From positions 8,847-72,846 of the forward strand of contig JBGUEO010000026.1 in assembly GCA_041821315.1 (NCBI GenBank): 64,000 nt of DNA, written 5' to 3'. How positions within the stretch are numbered: the stretch's first letter is position 1; each line of letters starts with the position of its first letter. The translations under genes were made by a program, and so were the position numbers. The DNA comes from DIGJ01 sp041821315. Lineage in GTDB: Bacteria > Bacillota > Clostridia > Lachnospirales > Lachnospiraceae. Under the pieces are notes generated by a model. That model was not told where the DNA came from. It worked only from the letters and a program-made list of their open reading frames with translations, and ran no database searches. Positions 8,568 to 18,492 of this stretch are shown here, in pieces.

Positions 8568-9950
8568 ATGGTATCCATACAAGATGTATCCTTTGGATAT
8601 AATGGTCAGGATAAAACATTGAAAAATATCAATCTGGAAATTGAACAGGGGGAATGTATCCTTTTATGTGGGGAATCAGGCTGCGGGAAAACAACGATGA
8701 CAAAACTTGTAAACGGTCTGATACCTCATTTTTGTGAAAAGTGTGAATTAGAAGGAACAGTACGGATAAAAAACACAGATGTAGCAAACACAAAGTTGTA
8801 TAAAATAGCAGAGTCAGTTGGCTCGGTATTCCAAAATCCAAAGAGTCAGTTTTTTCAATTGGATACAGATAGTGAAATTGCATTTGGAATGGAAAATCAG
8901 GGGAAAAGCAATGAAGCGATGAGGGAAAGGTTTCAGGATACGGTTCAAAATCTTCATTTGGAGAAACTTTTAGGCAGAAACATATTTGAGTTATCAGGAG
9001 GAGAAAAGCAGATACTGGCATTTTCTTCGGTCTATGCGATGAATCCATCGGTCTATGTACTGGATGAACCTACAGCGAATTTGGATTTTTCTGCAATTCA
9101 TTTACTAAAGAAATTACTCCAAAGCTTAAAACAGAATGGGCATACAATCATCATAGCAGAACACAGACTATCTTTTTTGTATGATCTGCTGGACAGAGCG
9201 GTCTATTTGAAACATGGAGAGCTAGTACGGATCTATTCCAAGGATGAGTTCCTGGCTTTACCTGAACAGGCACGTAAAAGAATGGGCTTGAGATGCTTAA
9301 AAGAGCAAAACGGCGAACTACCTGAGGCTCATTCTGCGGGAAAGATGACCGGATTATCTGTTGAGGTGCTATCGGTTGGATATAAAAAGAAAACACCACT
9401 GTTTCAGAACATTTCCTTTTCGGCAGTTCAAGGTGAAATACTCGCTATAACAGGGTATAATGGAATTGGAAAAACAACTTTGATCCGTAGCCTCTGTGGA
9501 TTAATGAAACAAATAAGTGGAGATATATTGGTAAATGGAAAAGTTATGTCTGAAAAAAAGAGGCGTAAGCAGTGTTTTCTTGTTATGCAGGATGTCAATC
9601 ACCAATTATTTTCAGAGAGTGTATGGGAAGAATGTAAATTGTCAGGAGCTGATCTGAAAGATTCAAAGATAGAGTCTGAACTTAGGGAAATGGGGTTGTT
9701 ATCTTATGCGAATACCCATCCTATGGCGCTTTCAGGCGGGCAAAAGCAACGTCTTGCGATTGTTACGGCTATTCTTTCTGATAAAAGAATTCTTGTTTTT
9801 GATGAGCCAACCAGTGGACTGGATTATGCAAATATGATGACTGTATCCACTCGAATAAAGAAAATTGCAGATTCAGGGCGAATTGTAATTGTAGTGACCC
9901 ATGACAAAGAGTTTATGTTGTCTACCTGTGACAGGGTGTTAAAGATATAG
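8568..9950 (+). CDS. ECF transporter ATPase with two fused ABC domains (second copy)
   Basis: 460 residues with two nucleotide-binding domains. Domain 1 has Walker A GESGCGKTT, signature LSGGEKQ and Walker B YVLDEPTANLD; domain 2 has GYNGIGKTT, LSGGQKQ and LVFDEPTSGLD. GGAGCTAAAGCT precedes the ATG, 12 bases after the T gene. It parallels the protein at 1416 residue for residue in layout and completes a full S-T-A importer. Confidence 0.87.
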   Translation: MVSIQDVSFGYNGQDKTLKNINLEIEQGECILLCGESGCGKTTMTKLVNGLIPHFCEKCELEGTVRIKNTDVANTKLYKIAESVGSVFQNPKSQFFQLDTDSEIAFGMENQGKSNEAMRERFQDTVQNLHLEKLLGRNIFELSGGEKQILAFSSVYAMNPSVYVLDEPTANLDFSAIHLLKKLLQSLKQNGHTIIIAEHRLSFLYDLLDRAVYLKHGELVRIYSKDEFLALPEQARKRMGLRCLKEQNGELPEAHSAGKMTGLSVEVLSVGYKKKTPLFQNISFSAVQGEILAITGYNGIGKTTLIRSLCGLMKQISGDILVNGKVMSEKKRRKQCFLVMQDVNHQLFSESVWEECKLSGADLKDSKIESELREMGLLSYANTHPMALSGGQKQRLAIVTAILSDKRILVFDEPTSGLDYANMMTVSTRIKKIADSGRIVIVVTHDKEFMLSTCDRVLKI

Positions 9951-10018
9951 TGTATTGATGAGTGCATAGAGAAGCAGATAGAAAATATACATTTGAATTC
10001 GAGTACGAGGGGGAGTAC

Positions 10019-10987
10019 ATGAAATTTCAGGAAACAAAGGAAGAAGAACAGATGTTTTTATTGGCAGAAACAAAAGAATGTAGTGTCTTTCAAATGAAAA
10101 ATAGTACTGGAGAAGGTATTATGACCATGTATCAGGTGTTTCCAGGAGCAAGCATTTCTTATAATGATTATCATATGGAAAGCTTTGACTCCACTTTTAC
10201 CACAAATCGAAATCTGTTCTGTATAGATCATTGTAGAGAAGGCAGGTTGGAATATGCATCTGCACAAGGAGCTTTTTCTTATTTTGAAGCGGGAGATTTG
10301 AAATTAGATCGAAGAATTACGCATCAGGGACATTTTGAGTTTCCACTTTCGCATTATCATGGATTGATGATTACGTTTGATGTGGATCAGGTTAGAACGA
10401 ATTTAAGAGAAGAAATAAAGGATTTTCCGGTTGATATATTAAGTTTACAAAAAAAATTCTGTAACGGAAAACAGCCGATGATAATTCATAACGCCCCTGC
10501 GATTGAACACATTTTCAGTGAACTATATATGGTTCCAGAAAAGATACGTATCCCCTATTTTAAAATTAAAATATTCGAACTATTACTCTATCTTGATGTG
10601 CTGGAGCTTCCAAAGACCAGGGAAGAAAAACCTTATTTTTATAAAAATCAAGTGGAGAAAATAAAAGCGATGCATAAATTACTGACAAATAATATAGAAA
10701 GACATTATACACAAGAGGAATTATCCGAGCAATTTGACATCCCACTCACACCAATGAAAAATTGTTTTAAAAATGTCTATGGAAGTCCGATTAATACATA
10801 TATGAGAATATATCGGATGAATCAGGCGGCAGTATTATTAAAAAATCAAAGTGGTATGAGTGTTACGGATATTGCAGGTAAAGTAGGGTATGACAGTCCT
10901 GGTAAGTTCTCAGTTGCATTTAAAATGATTATAGGGAAATCACCATTGGAATACCGTAAAATATTTGGTCCAAATGGAATAAAGTAG
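10019..10987 (+). CDS. AraC-family transcriptional regulator
   Basis: 322-residue protein: an N-terminal ligand-sensing region of about 210 residues and a C-terminal double helix-turn-helix (from EELSEQFDIPLTPMKNCFK to SVTDIAGKVGYDSPGKFSVAFK). I chose the ATG at 10019, which has GAGGGGGAG just upstream; a GTG at 9962 in frame has no ribosome binding site. It lies between the ECF genes and the exporter-fold pair of module 2. YbtA-like AraC regulators sense the siderophore whose transport they control, so an activator of this module responding to its transported ligand is a plausible inference. Confidence 0.85.
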   Translation: MKFQETKEEEQMFLLAETKECSVFQMKNSTGEGIMTMYQVFPGASISYNDYHMESFDSTFTTNRNLFCIDHCREGRLEYASAQGAFSYFEAGDLKLDRRITHQGHFEFPLSHYHGLMITFDVDQVRTNLREEIKDFPVDILSLQKKFCNGKQPMIIHNAPAIEHIFSELYMVPEKIRIPYFKIKIFELLLYLDVLELPKTREEKPYFYKNQVEKIKAMHKLLTNNIERHYTQEELSEQFDIPLTPMKNCFKNVYGSPINTYMRIYRMNQAAVLLKNQSGMSVTDIAGKVGYDSPGKFSVAFKMIIGKSPLEYRKIFGPNGIK

Positions 10988-11027
10988 TCTGTATGGAGAA
11001 GAAAAAAGTATGATCAATCATTATGAT

Positions 11028-11061
11028 ATGGGTAGTCGGAGAATTCTGACTATCCATTTTT
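11028..11061 (+). terminator. Rho-independent terminator after the AraC gene
   Basis: ATGGGTAGTCGGA pairs with TCTGACTATCCAT around a short loop, followed by TTTTTAATTTT. It should end part of the ECF-AraC transcripts before the exporter pair. Confidence 0.65.
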
Positions 11062-11112
11062 AATTTTATGGGAAGACAGAAAACAATGTAGAACTGAAGG
11101 AGAATATTGTAA

Positions 11113-12897
11113 ATGAAAAAGAAAAAAGAGAATTGGCTTTCCAGTCTGATGAATTATGCAGATGGAAGCAAAGGGAAGCTTATGCTGTCTGTGTTGTTGT
11201 CAGTAATAAGCATTGTAACAAATCTTGTACCATATTACTGTGTGTACAGAATAATTGCATTATATACAGAAAACAATGTGACAAATGATGCCTTGGTTTA
11301 TTGGGGTGTACTGATCCTTGTGGCTTATGCAGTGAAAGTGACCGCATTTGGTCTTTCGACGGGGATTTCACACCAGGTGGCTTATCATATTCTAGAAAAA
11401 TTGAGACTTCGTATTTTGGATGCATTTATGCATGCACCGCTTGGAGAAGTCACAGGACATTCGATTGGGGAGATTAAAAATGTCATGGTCGATAAAATAG
11501 AGAATATCGAACCTCCATTGGCACATATGATTCCAGAAGGTGCCGGACACGCGGTTCTTCCATTGGTAAGTTTTACCGGACTTTTTATCATAGACTGGAG
11601 AGTTGCACTTGCTTCATTGGTTACCTTGCCGCTTGCGTTTATATGTATGATACTTACCTATAAAATCAGCGGAAAGAATTTTGACAAATATAACAAGGCC
11701 AATAGTTATATGAATAGTACGATTGTCGAGTACATTGAAGGGATTGAAGTAATTAAGGCATTTGGGCGGGAAGGAGTTTCCTATGAAAAATATGCAAAGT
11801 CAATAACGGATTACCGTGATTTTATCTTAAAATGGCTTTCTTCTACCTGGATTACAATGAAATTAACATTTGCAATTTTTCCATCTACACTGCTTGGAAC
11901 ACTTCCTGTTGGACTACTGTTATACAGTAAGGGAATTCTTTTCCCCGCACAGGTAGCACTTTGCTGCATGCTGTCCATGTCTATGATTGGTTCCTTAGCA
12001 AAACTTGAGGTATTTGGAGAAGGAATAAGGGAAATGCAGTTTAACATAGACAATTTACAGCAGTTTCTTAATATACCATCCTTACCGGAAGCAAAAAATA
12101 ATGTAAAACTAGATAAATTTGATATCAATTTTCGTAATGTTACATTTTCTTATAATAGAAAAGAAGAAAATGAGGTATTACATGGAATTAACATGAATTT
12201 GATACAGGGAAGCTTCACAGCACTGGTAGGACCTTCTGGTGGGGGTAAGTCAACAATTGCCAAACTACTTGCACGTTTTTGGGACGTAACAGGGGGGGCT
12301 ATTGAGATAGCAGGCATAAACATACAAGATATTCCACTTAAGCAACTTGCAGATACGATCAGCTTTGTTACACAGGATAATTTCCTTTTTCGATGTTCTC
12401 TGCTTGAGAATATCCGACTGGGGAATCCAAAAGCATCTGATGAGGCGGTATATGCTGCGGCCAAAGCAGCCCAGTGTGACGAGTTCATTCGTAAACTAGA
12501 AAAAGGATATGAAACTCCTGCAGGAGAAGCAGGAAAAAGATTATCAGGTGGAGAAAAACAGCGTATTGCGATTGCGAGAATGATATTAAAAAATGCACCA
12601 ATTGTCATTTTGGATGAGGCCACTGCTTTTACTGATCCGGAAAATGAAGAAAAGATTCAACGTAGTATTGCAGCGCTTACAAAAGGGAAAACGCTTCTTG
12701 TGATTGCACACCGCCTTTCTACCATTAAAAATGCAGATAATATCGTGGTACTTAAAAATGGTAGTATTTGCGCAGAAGGAAGGCAGAAAGAATTACTTGA
12801 AAATTCACCATTGTATGCAGATATGTGGCAAGCTCATATAGGAGCAAAGTCATGGTCTGTTGGGGTAGAGGGAAAGGAAGTAGCAAACAATGTTTAA
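11113..12897 (+). CDS. ABC half-transporter, exporter fold (module 2, first of pair)
   Basis: 594-residue TM-NBD protein with six membrane segments before residue 310, Walker A GPSGGGKST, signature LSGGEKQR, Walker B VILDEATAFTD and H-loop IAHRL. Its C-terminus (YADMWQAHIGAKSWSVG) closely matches the island protein at 32989 (YRKMWQIHEKSTSWTVG), so the two belong to one subfamily. AAGGAGAATATTGTAA precedes the ATG. It overlaps the next gene by 8 bases and must act with it as a heterodimer. Direction of transport cannot be read from sequence; iron-chelate import is favoured by context. Confidence 0.82.
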   Translation: MKKKKENWLSSLMNYADGSKGKLMLSVLLSVISIVTNLVPYYCVYRIIALYTENNVTNDALVYWGVLILVAYAVKVTAFGLSTGISHQVAYHILEKLRLRILDAFMHAPLGEVTGHSIGEIKNVMVDKIENIEPPLAHMIPEGAGHAVLPLVSFTGLFIIDWRVALASLVTLPLAFICMILTYKISGKNFDKYNKANSYMNSTIVEYIEGIEVIKAFGREGVSYEKYAKSITDYRDFILKWLSSTWITMKLTFAIFPSTLLGTLPVGLLLYSKGILFPAQVALCCMLSMSMIGSLAKLEVFGEGIREMQFNIDNLQQFLNIPSLPEAKNNVKLDKFDINFRNVTFSYNRKEENEVLHGINMNLIQGSFTALVGPSGGGKSTIAKLLARFWDVTGGAIEIAGINIQDIPLKQLADTISFVTQDNFLFRCSLLENIRLGNPKASDEAVYAAAKAAQCDEFIRKLEKGYETPAGEAGKRLSGGEKQRIAIARMILKNAPIVILDEATAFTDPENEEKIQRSIAALTKGKTLLVIAHRLSTIKNADNIVVLKNGSICAEGRQKELLENSPLYADMWQAHIGAKSWSVGVEGKEVANNV

Positions 12898-14638
12898 AAC
12901 TATAAAACGAATTATCGACTGGTGTGGTGAATTTAAAGGAAAATTATATATAGGATTTCTTTTTTCCTTCTTTTCTGGATGGTTTGCGGCGATGCCTGTT
13001 ATTATAGCAGCTTATACAATCGCTATGATGATTAAAGAGAGAAAAGGAGTAGGAAGATTTGATACAAAATGGATAGGACTCAGCATCATATTAATGATAC
13101 TCTTTATATTTCTTCGTTTTCTGTTTGATTATTTCAGAGCCAGGTTTCAGGAAGCAATTAGTTATGAGCTGGTTTCCAGAGATAGACTTGTAATTGGTGA
13201 CTTACTAAAACGGGTATCATTGGGATATTTTCAGAAGGTCAATACAGGCGATATATTAAGTTCCATCACAACAGGACTGCATACGTTAGAAAATATGGGG
13301 ATTCGAATGGTGGATAATTTTATTGGAGGATATTTGAATTTCTTATGTATTTTTATATGGATTGCTGTTATCAATCCTAAGGTATCTTTGATAACAATCG
13401 TAGCTATAGGAGGCTCCTTTATATTTTTGTTGGTAATTTCAAAGTATAGCGTACAAAATGCACCCGTATCTGCCAAGGCGGATCGCGATCTAACCAATGC
13501 GGCAATTGAGTATGCCAGAGGACTACCTGTTGTAAAGTCTTTTGGACAGGATGGTGTAGCCATAGATTCTATGAAAAAAGCTTGCAGAGAGAGTAAAAGG
13601 ATTCATTTGAAAATCGAATGGGGATTTGTACCCGCTAATTGCCTACATCTGTTCGTATTAAAAACAGGCTCCGTGTTTCTTGTGCTATCATCTGTTTATC
13701 TTGGATGGACGAATCAGATATCAATCACGAATATGCTGTTATTGACATTTTTGTCTTTTAGCGTATTTGCTTCCATTGAACCAATCAGCGATAGTGCACA
13801 TGTATTAGGGGTAATTGAAGATGCGATGAATCAATTGGATGCCTTGAAATCGGAAGAAGTTATTGATGAGGGAGGTAGAGAAGTTTTGCTTACTCATTAT
13901 GGAATTGAGTTTCAGGATGTATCTTTTGGTTATGATTCTAGATTGATACTTAATCATGTAAGCTTTGTAATTCCAGAAAAATCGACAACGGCAATCGTTG
14001 GTTCCTCTGGTAGCGGGAAAACAACAATCTGCAATCTGATTGCAAAGTTCTATGATGTAAATAGTGGAAGCATTGAAGTAGGTGGTGTGAATGTAAAGGA
14101 ATTTACTTGTGACAGTTTGCTGTCGAATATCTCAATGGTATTTCAGAATGTATATTTATTTCATGATACGATTCGTAATAATATCTGTTTTGGCAATCCG
14201 AATGCTACAACCGAGGAAATGATATGTGCAGCAAAAAAAGCGTGTTGTCATGATTTTATCACTGCATTATCAGAAGGATACGATACAGTAATTGGAGAGG
14301 GTGGAGGAACTCTTTCGGGAGGGGAAAAACAAAGAATATCGATTGCAAGAGCGATTCTTAAAGATGCACCAATTGTGATTCTGGATGAAGCCACTGCATC
14401 TGTTGACCCTGAAAATGAACACTATATTCAGGCGGCACTATCAGAACTGACGAAAGGAAAGACGATTGTCACAATTGCACACCGTCTGGCAACGATAGAG
14501 AATGCAGATCAGATTCTGGTTGTGGATCATGGAGAAATTGCGGAATATGGGACACATAAAGAATTAGTTAAAAAAGAAGGTATTTATAAGAAATTTCTTG
14601 AAATACGCGAAAAGGCAGAAGGATGGAATATTATTTAA
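12890..14638 (+). CDS. ABC half-transporter, exporter fold (module 2, second of pair)
   Basis: 582-residue partner of the preceding protein. It has membrane segments in residues 15-320, then Walker A GSSGSGKTT, signature LSGGEKQR, Walker B VILDEATASVD and IAHRL. The ending EKAEGWNII resembles QSTESWNI of the island protein at 31259, giving a one-to-one match of the two pairs. Last gene of module 2; a terminator follows at 14806. Confidence 0.82.
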   Translation: MFKTIKRIIDWCGEFKGKLYIGFLFSFFSGWFAAMPVIIAAYTIAMMIKERKGVGRFDTKWIGLSIILMILFIFLRFLFDYFRARFQEAISYELVSRDRLVIGDLLKRVSLGYFQKVNTGDILSSITTGLHTLENMGIRMVDNFIGGYLNFLCIFIWIAVINPKVSLITIVAIGGSFIFLLVISKYSVQNAPVSAKADRDLTNAAIEYARGLPVVKSFGQDGVAIDSMKKACRESKRIHLKIEWGFVPANCLHLFVLKTGSVFLVLSSVYLGWTNQISITNMLLLTFLSFSVFASIEPISDSAHVLGVIEDAMNQLDALKSEEVIDEGGREVLLTHYGIEFQDVSFGYDSRLILNHVSFVIPEKSTTAIVGSSGSGKTTICNLIAKFYDVNSGSIEVGGVNVKEFTCDSLLSNISMVFQNVYLFHDTIRNNICFGNPNATTEEMICAAKKACCHDFITALSEGYDTVIGEGGGTLSGGEKQRISIARAILKDAPIVILDEATASVDPENEHYIQAALSELTKGKTIVTIAHRLATIENADQILVVDHGEIAEYGTHKELVKKEGIYKKFLEIREKAEGWNII

Positions 14639-14805
14639 AACATTTAACGATATGTCAATACTTGGTGTTAGTATTAAAAATACGGAAAACCTATTAGATT
14701 AAAACAGAAGTGAAATTTTATATGTTTAATAAGGTAGTATTTAATATAGTTTATTTTGATTATTTCTAGAAACTAAACAGGAACGGATATTTTTGAAATG
14801 GAAGT

Positions 14806-14849
14806 AAAAAAGCAATACGGAAGTATGAAACCGACCGTATTGCTTTTTC
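14806..14849 (+). terminator. Rho-independent terminator of ECF module 2
   Basis: AAAAAGCAATACGG pairs perfectly with CCGTATTGCTTTTT across a 13-base loop; the T-run follows directly. Confidence 0.8.
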
Positions 14850-14883
14850 AAACCCCTATTTTATAAAAATAGTTTTTTAAACA

Positions 14884-15115
14884 TTGATAACTTTTATTGC
14901 TTATAACGTGTTCTATTCTACAAGCACCATCGGCAGCTGTCTCTTTGTCGACACCGGTAGCTATGAGCAGATTAGTAATTTTTTTACTGCAACACTAATA
15001 CTTGATTTCTTAAAATTAAATTCATTAGCGAGGTCAATAAACGAACATGACCTTGTTTTTCTTGTAAAACAAGAATAGTTTCTAAATAATTTTCTGCGGA
15101 TTCTTTTATTTGCAT
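14884..15115 (-). pseudogene. DtxR-family regulator, decayed copy
   Basis: Read from ATG at 15115 on the minus strand, MQIKESAENYLETIL matches the intact regulator at 59624-59989 (MNIHESAENYLETIL). One base is missing near VRL/IDL, and the frame then continues as DLANEFNFKKSSISVAVKKL, the helix-turn-helix. About 40 codons (wing and first metal ligands) are deleted, after which GVDKETAADGACRIEHVIS appears, still with the Cys-x-x-Glu-His metal motif. Frameshift and deletion make it non-functional. Its place next to an operator mirrors the intact Feo locus. Confidence 0.88.
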
Positions 15116-15258
15116 GATTTATATCTCAATTCTCTATATAAAAGTATTTTACTTAATAATAGAAAATTTATCAAGGGAAATTGACAGGGATGATTCATAA
15201 GAGGCAACTAGTGGCTGTAATGAGATATTGGCACGGGCAAAACATATGGTAGACTATG

Positions 15259-15274
15259 GTTAGGTAGAACTAAC
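15259..15274. promoter_or_regulatory. DtxR-type operator GTTAG-N6-CTAAC
   Basis: GTTAGGTAGAACTAAC with perfect arms, directly before the decayed ABC gene and 145 bases from the decayed DtxR gene. It corresponds in position to the operator before feoA in the intact locus. A lone TTGACA lies at 15180 but I see no -10 at the right distance. Confidence 0.65.
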
Positions 15275-15278
15275 TAAT

Positions 15279-16511
15279 ATGTTAAAGGCATTTGTATCAG
15301 TGACACTATCTGATCTCGTGTTAATGTTCCCAGTAGGACTTCTGTATTATCTGGTTGGAGATTTTCTGAATGATACCATTTCTAGTGCATGGGTTCCATT
15401 TTACCTGATTGGAAGTATCATTTGTCTGGTGCTGATAGCAATTACTACATACGTGCAGTATAACGCGACATTTTTTGCAGCTTACGTAGAGAGCGGTGTT
15501 CGAAGAACAACTCTTGCAGAGAAGCTTCGTAAACTTCCATTATCATTCTTTGGAAAGAAGGATCTGGCAGATTTGACTAGCACAATTATGTCAGATTGTG
15601 TAACCTTGGAAACAGTTCGTGACTTAAAGGCAAACAATGCTCAGGCAGAGTACATGAATGGTCTAGAAAAGAAAATCCGTGCTGTTGAAAGCCATGCTAT
15701 TGTAAATGGCAGTCTGGATGTTCTAACATATTTCATGTTTCTACTACTGGTATCAAGACTTTATGACCCAATGCAAATTTCTTTACAGAATCTGGCTGCA
15801 ATCATAGCTGCAGAGGTTCAGTGTGAACGAATGGATGAAATCTTATCCGCAAAGACACTGACAGGAGAAGAAAAACTAACCAATAGGGGGTCAGACATTG
15901 TATTTAAACACGTGGGATTCACCTATAATGGAGAAAAGTCTGTTCTGTCTGACGTATCCTTTACTGCAAAGCAGGGAGAAGTGACTGCCCTTATTGGACC
16001 ATCCGGTGGTGGAAAGACTACCGTATCAAGATTGGCTGCACGTTTTTGGGATATTAACAAAGGGAAAATAAAAGTTGGTGGAATGAATGTATCAAAGGTT
16101 GATCCAGAAACTCTGATGTCGCTCTATGCAATTGTTTTTCAGGATGTGCCCCTTTTTAATAATACGGTTTTGGAAAATATCCGTATCGGATGAAAGGATG
16201 CAACGGATGAAGAGGTAATAGCAGCTGCAAAACTGGCACACTGTGATGAGTTTGCTGAGAAAATGCCAGAAAAATGGAACACCATGATTGGTGAAAATGG
16301 TTCAGAGTTATCTGGAGGAGAACGGCAGAGAATTTCTATTGCAAGAGCATTTTTAAAGAATGCACCTATTATTCTGCTGGATGAAGCTACAGCATCCCTA
16401 GCAGTAAGAACAGGTGATGAAAACATACCCTACAAAGAGTATGCTATGAAAGCTAGGGATGAATTTAAAAAATTACGCTGTGAGCTTTATCAGTATTTCG
16501 GAAAAGAGTAG
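15279..16511 (+). pseudogene. ABC half-transporter, exporter fold, broken
   Basis: The frame opens at ATG 15279, four bases after the operator, with no ribosome binding site and without the usual N-terminus. Roughly 110 residues of membrane domain are missing between STIMSDCVTLE and TVRDLKANN. Walker A GPSGGGKTT is intact. An in-frame TGA at 16191 follows ENIRIG, where relatives usually have Arg (a CGA-to-TGA change would explain it). Beyond it the frame is open again with LSGGERQR and ILLDEATASL, then switches to unrelated AVRTGDENIPYKEYAMK and stops at 16509. The H-loop is lost. Confidence 0.85.
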
Positions 16512-16669
16512 AACATCAGATATGCAAATCAAATCAAGATATGCTTCTGTTTCTGATTCTAGATTGAGTAACTTTGGTGGAGATATTGAATATGTACAAG
16601 AACGCAATTGACATATTATGAATTCCATCTGTGTTTTGCTGATACAATTTATCAATAAGAGAAAAGACG

Positions 16670-16698
16670 TTGACACAAAAATTGATATTTGCTATCAT
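16670..16698 (+). promoter_or_regulatory. Sigma-A type promoter upstream of the surface-protein gene
   Basis: TTGACA (16670-16675) and TATCAT (16693-16698) are 17 bases apart. The rest of 16512-16669 shows no recognisable gene in either strand. Confidence 0.55.
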
Positions 16699-16793
16699 AA
16701 CATCGTTGTATAACATTACTATATGAAAAGGATAAAGAGACTGCATAAAGAAGAAATAATGGGACTATAGAGTTCTGATTTTTTTAATCAGAA

Positions 16794-16809
16794 GTTAGAC
16801 AAAGCTAAC
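16794..16809. promoter_or_regulatory. DtxR-type operator GTTAG-N6-CTAAC
   Basis: GTTAGACAAAGCTAAC, perfect arms, 66 bases before the surface-protein start. It parallels the operator at 60695 that stands before intact feoB, in agreement with the idea that a feoB gene once followed here. Confidence 0.68.
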
Positions 16810-16875
16810 TAAAGTTCTATGAATGTAATCAAAACAAGTAAGCTGAAAAATATATTTAAAATGGAGGATTAGGAA

Positions 16876-18159
16876 ATGAAAAGTAAGATAACAGCTTTAT
16901 TAATGTCGTTAGCAATGGTGCTAGGAATGACTTTTGCTGGTGCAAGTTTGGATGTAAATACAGTATCGGCAAAAGCAATATTTGCTAGCGGAGAAGGAAC
17001 AAAAGCAAATCCATATCAGATTTCATCTGTGAAGGAGTTGCAGAAGATGAATAAGAATCTCAAAGCATATTATGTGCTAAAGAATGATATTGATTTGAAA
17101 GGAGCAAGCTGGGAGAGTATTGGTGGTGTTACCATGAAAAACATGTCAAGTAATGACATGTCAAAAAGTTTTTCAGGAAACTTCAATGGAAAAGGGCATA
17201 CGATATCTAATGTGACTTGTACATCTGCAAAAGGAGAGCTAGCTGTAGGATTTTTTGAATGCAATACAGGGACAATTAGTAATGTAACCTTTAAGAATAT
17301 TAAAGCTGCAGATGGTACCATGTCAACGGGAGGAGCTGCTGCACTCAACCTGGGAACCATAAAAAATGTAACACTAAAAGGTAACAATGAAATCTCAGGT
17401 ACAAACTGTGTAGGCGGAGTCGTTGGTGGTAATATGGGAGGATCAATTACCAAGTGTACTGTTTCTGGTACAAAAATAAAAGTTACTGGTAGTAATGACT
17501 TTTCTGATGGTCAGATTATTCAGCAGGATACAGCAGAATGTGGCGGTCTGATTGTAGGCGGTGGTTTTCAAGGAATTGTGAATGATTGTAATGCAAAAGG
17601 AACTGTAACTGCCACTGGAAATGAAGCAGTTGGACTTGGTGGAATTGGTGGTTGTCTGCAATGCATGAAATCAATTTCAGGGAATGTTGCTAATGTAACA
17701 ATCAAGACTAAAAATGCTTATGCAGTAGGTGGACTTTGTGGTTACGCTGGAATGGGTGATGATGGGACTGGAAAGATACAGGCACCTTGTAAGATTAAGA
17801 ATTGCAAAGTGACGATAGACATCGATACTGATAAAGCAACACATGTTGGCGGCTTAGTTGGAACTGGTTTATATTATTATGGAATGGAAGACTGTTATGA
17901 GATTTCTGATTGTAGTGTGACAGGAAGTATTGATGGAGCAGTTACACCAGGCACAGTCGCTGGAAGAGCTACAGGCAGTAAAATTGTATCCTGCAAGACC
18001 AGTGTTAAAGTGGATGGTGAAAAATCATCAACAAAGATTGGAACTACATACAAGCTATACCAAAGTGCAGATCAATATAAAGCTGGAAGTAAAAAGGCAG
18101 CAGAATATCTTTTGAAAAATATGTCAGGAACATATGAGGAGCAATTAAACGTGAAATGA
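16876..18159 (+). CDS. Secreted GLUG-repeat surface protein, 3' end fused into feoB
   Basis: 427-residue exported protein. A typical signal peptide (MKSKITALLMSLAMVLGMTFAGASL, ending near AKA at residue 34) is followed by repeats of the type GTISNVTFKN / VGGVVGGN / GGLVG, the glycine-rich beta-helix pattern of GLUG-motif adhesin-like proteins. AAAATGGAGGATTAGGAA precedes the ATG. No membrane anchor or LPXTG motif is present. The last codons (18141-18159, reading QLNVK-stop) are identical in origin to feoB DNA read out of frame, so the original C-terminus was lost by recombination. The upstream operator suggests iron control. Function unknown. Confidence 0.75.
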   Translation: MKSKITALLMSLAMVLGMTFAGASLDVNTVSAKAIFASGEGTKANPYQISSVKELQKMNKNLKAYYVLKNDIDLKGASWESIGGVTMKNMSSNDMSKSFSGNFNGKGHTISNVTCTSAKGELAVGFFECNTGTISNVTFKNIKAADGTMSTGGAAALNLGTIKNVTLKGNNEISGTNCVGGVVGGNMGGSITKCTVSGTKIKVTGSNDFSDGQIIQQDTAECGGLIVGGGFQGIVNDCNAKGTVTATGNEAVGLGGIGGCLQCMKSISGNVANVTIKTKNAYAVGGLCGYAGMGDDGTGKIQAPCKIKNCKVTIDIDTDKATHVGGLVGTGLYYYGMEDCYEISDCSVTGSIDGAVTPGTVAGRATGSKIVSCKTSVKVDGEKSSTKIGTTYKLYQSADQYKAGSKKAAEYLLKNMSGTYEEQLNVK

Positions 18160-18389
18160 ATAATGCAAAGTGGTTCTGGTTTGCAATTGGATATCAAACA
18201 ATTTTGGCATATCTTGTTTCTCTCTGTGTATTCCAGATTGGAACACTGATTACAACAGGAACGTTTGGGATCGGTACAGTAGCCACATTTGTTATTATTA
18301 TCAGATTTGTATATATGCTTTTCAGACCATATAAAGAAAGCAGAAAATTTACAATGAATCTTCAATCAAGTGTAGGAGCAAAAAATTAG
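18141..18389 (+). pseudogene. feoB: feoB 3' fragment
   Basis: From 18141 the DNA parallels 62689-62937 of intact feoB. The frame from ATG 18156 gives MNNAKWFWFAIGYQTILAY, two hydrophobic helices and FRPYKESRKFTMNLQSS, closely matching the last 77 residues of intact FeoB. The GTPase and the Fe(II) channel are missing. The ATG overlaps the stop of the surface-protein gene, so it may still be translated, but it cannot transport iron. Confidence 0.93.
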
Positions 18390-18492
18390 TGTAAAAGAAT
18401 TCCAAATGAACCGGAATGCCATGGAAGAACTTGTGATGTTCGTGCAAAGGCACACACCTTGTCCTTCTAGACATAAGTAAACATGCATAGGA

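Noticed and set aside
14884..15078. Plus-strand 64-codon frame
   Set aside because: The same DNA on the minus strand is clearly a decayed DtxR gene; the plus frame is its shadow.
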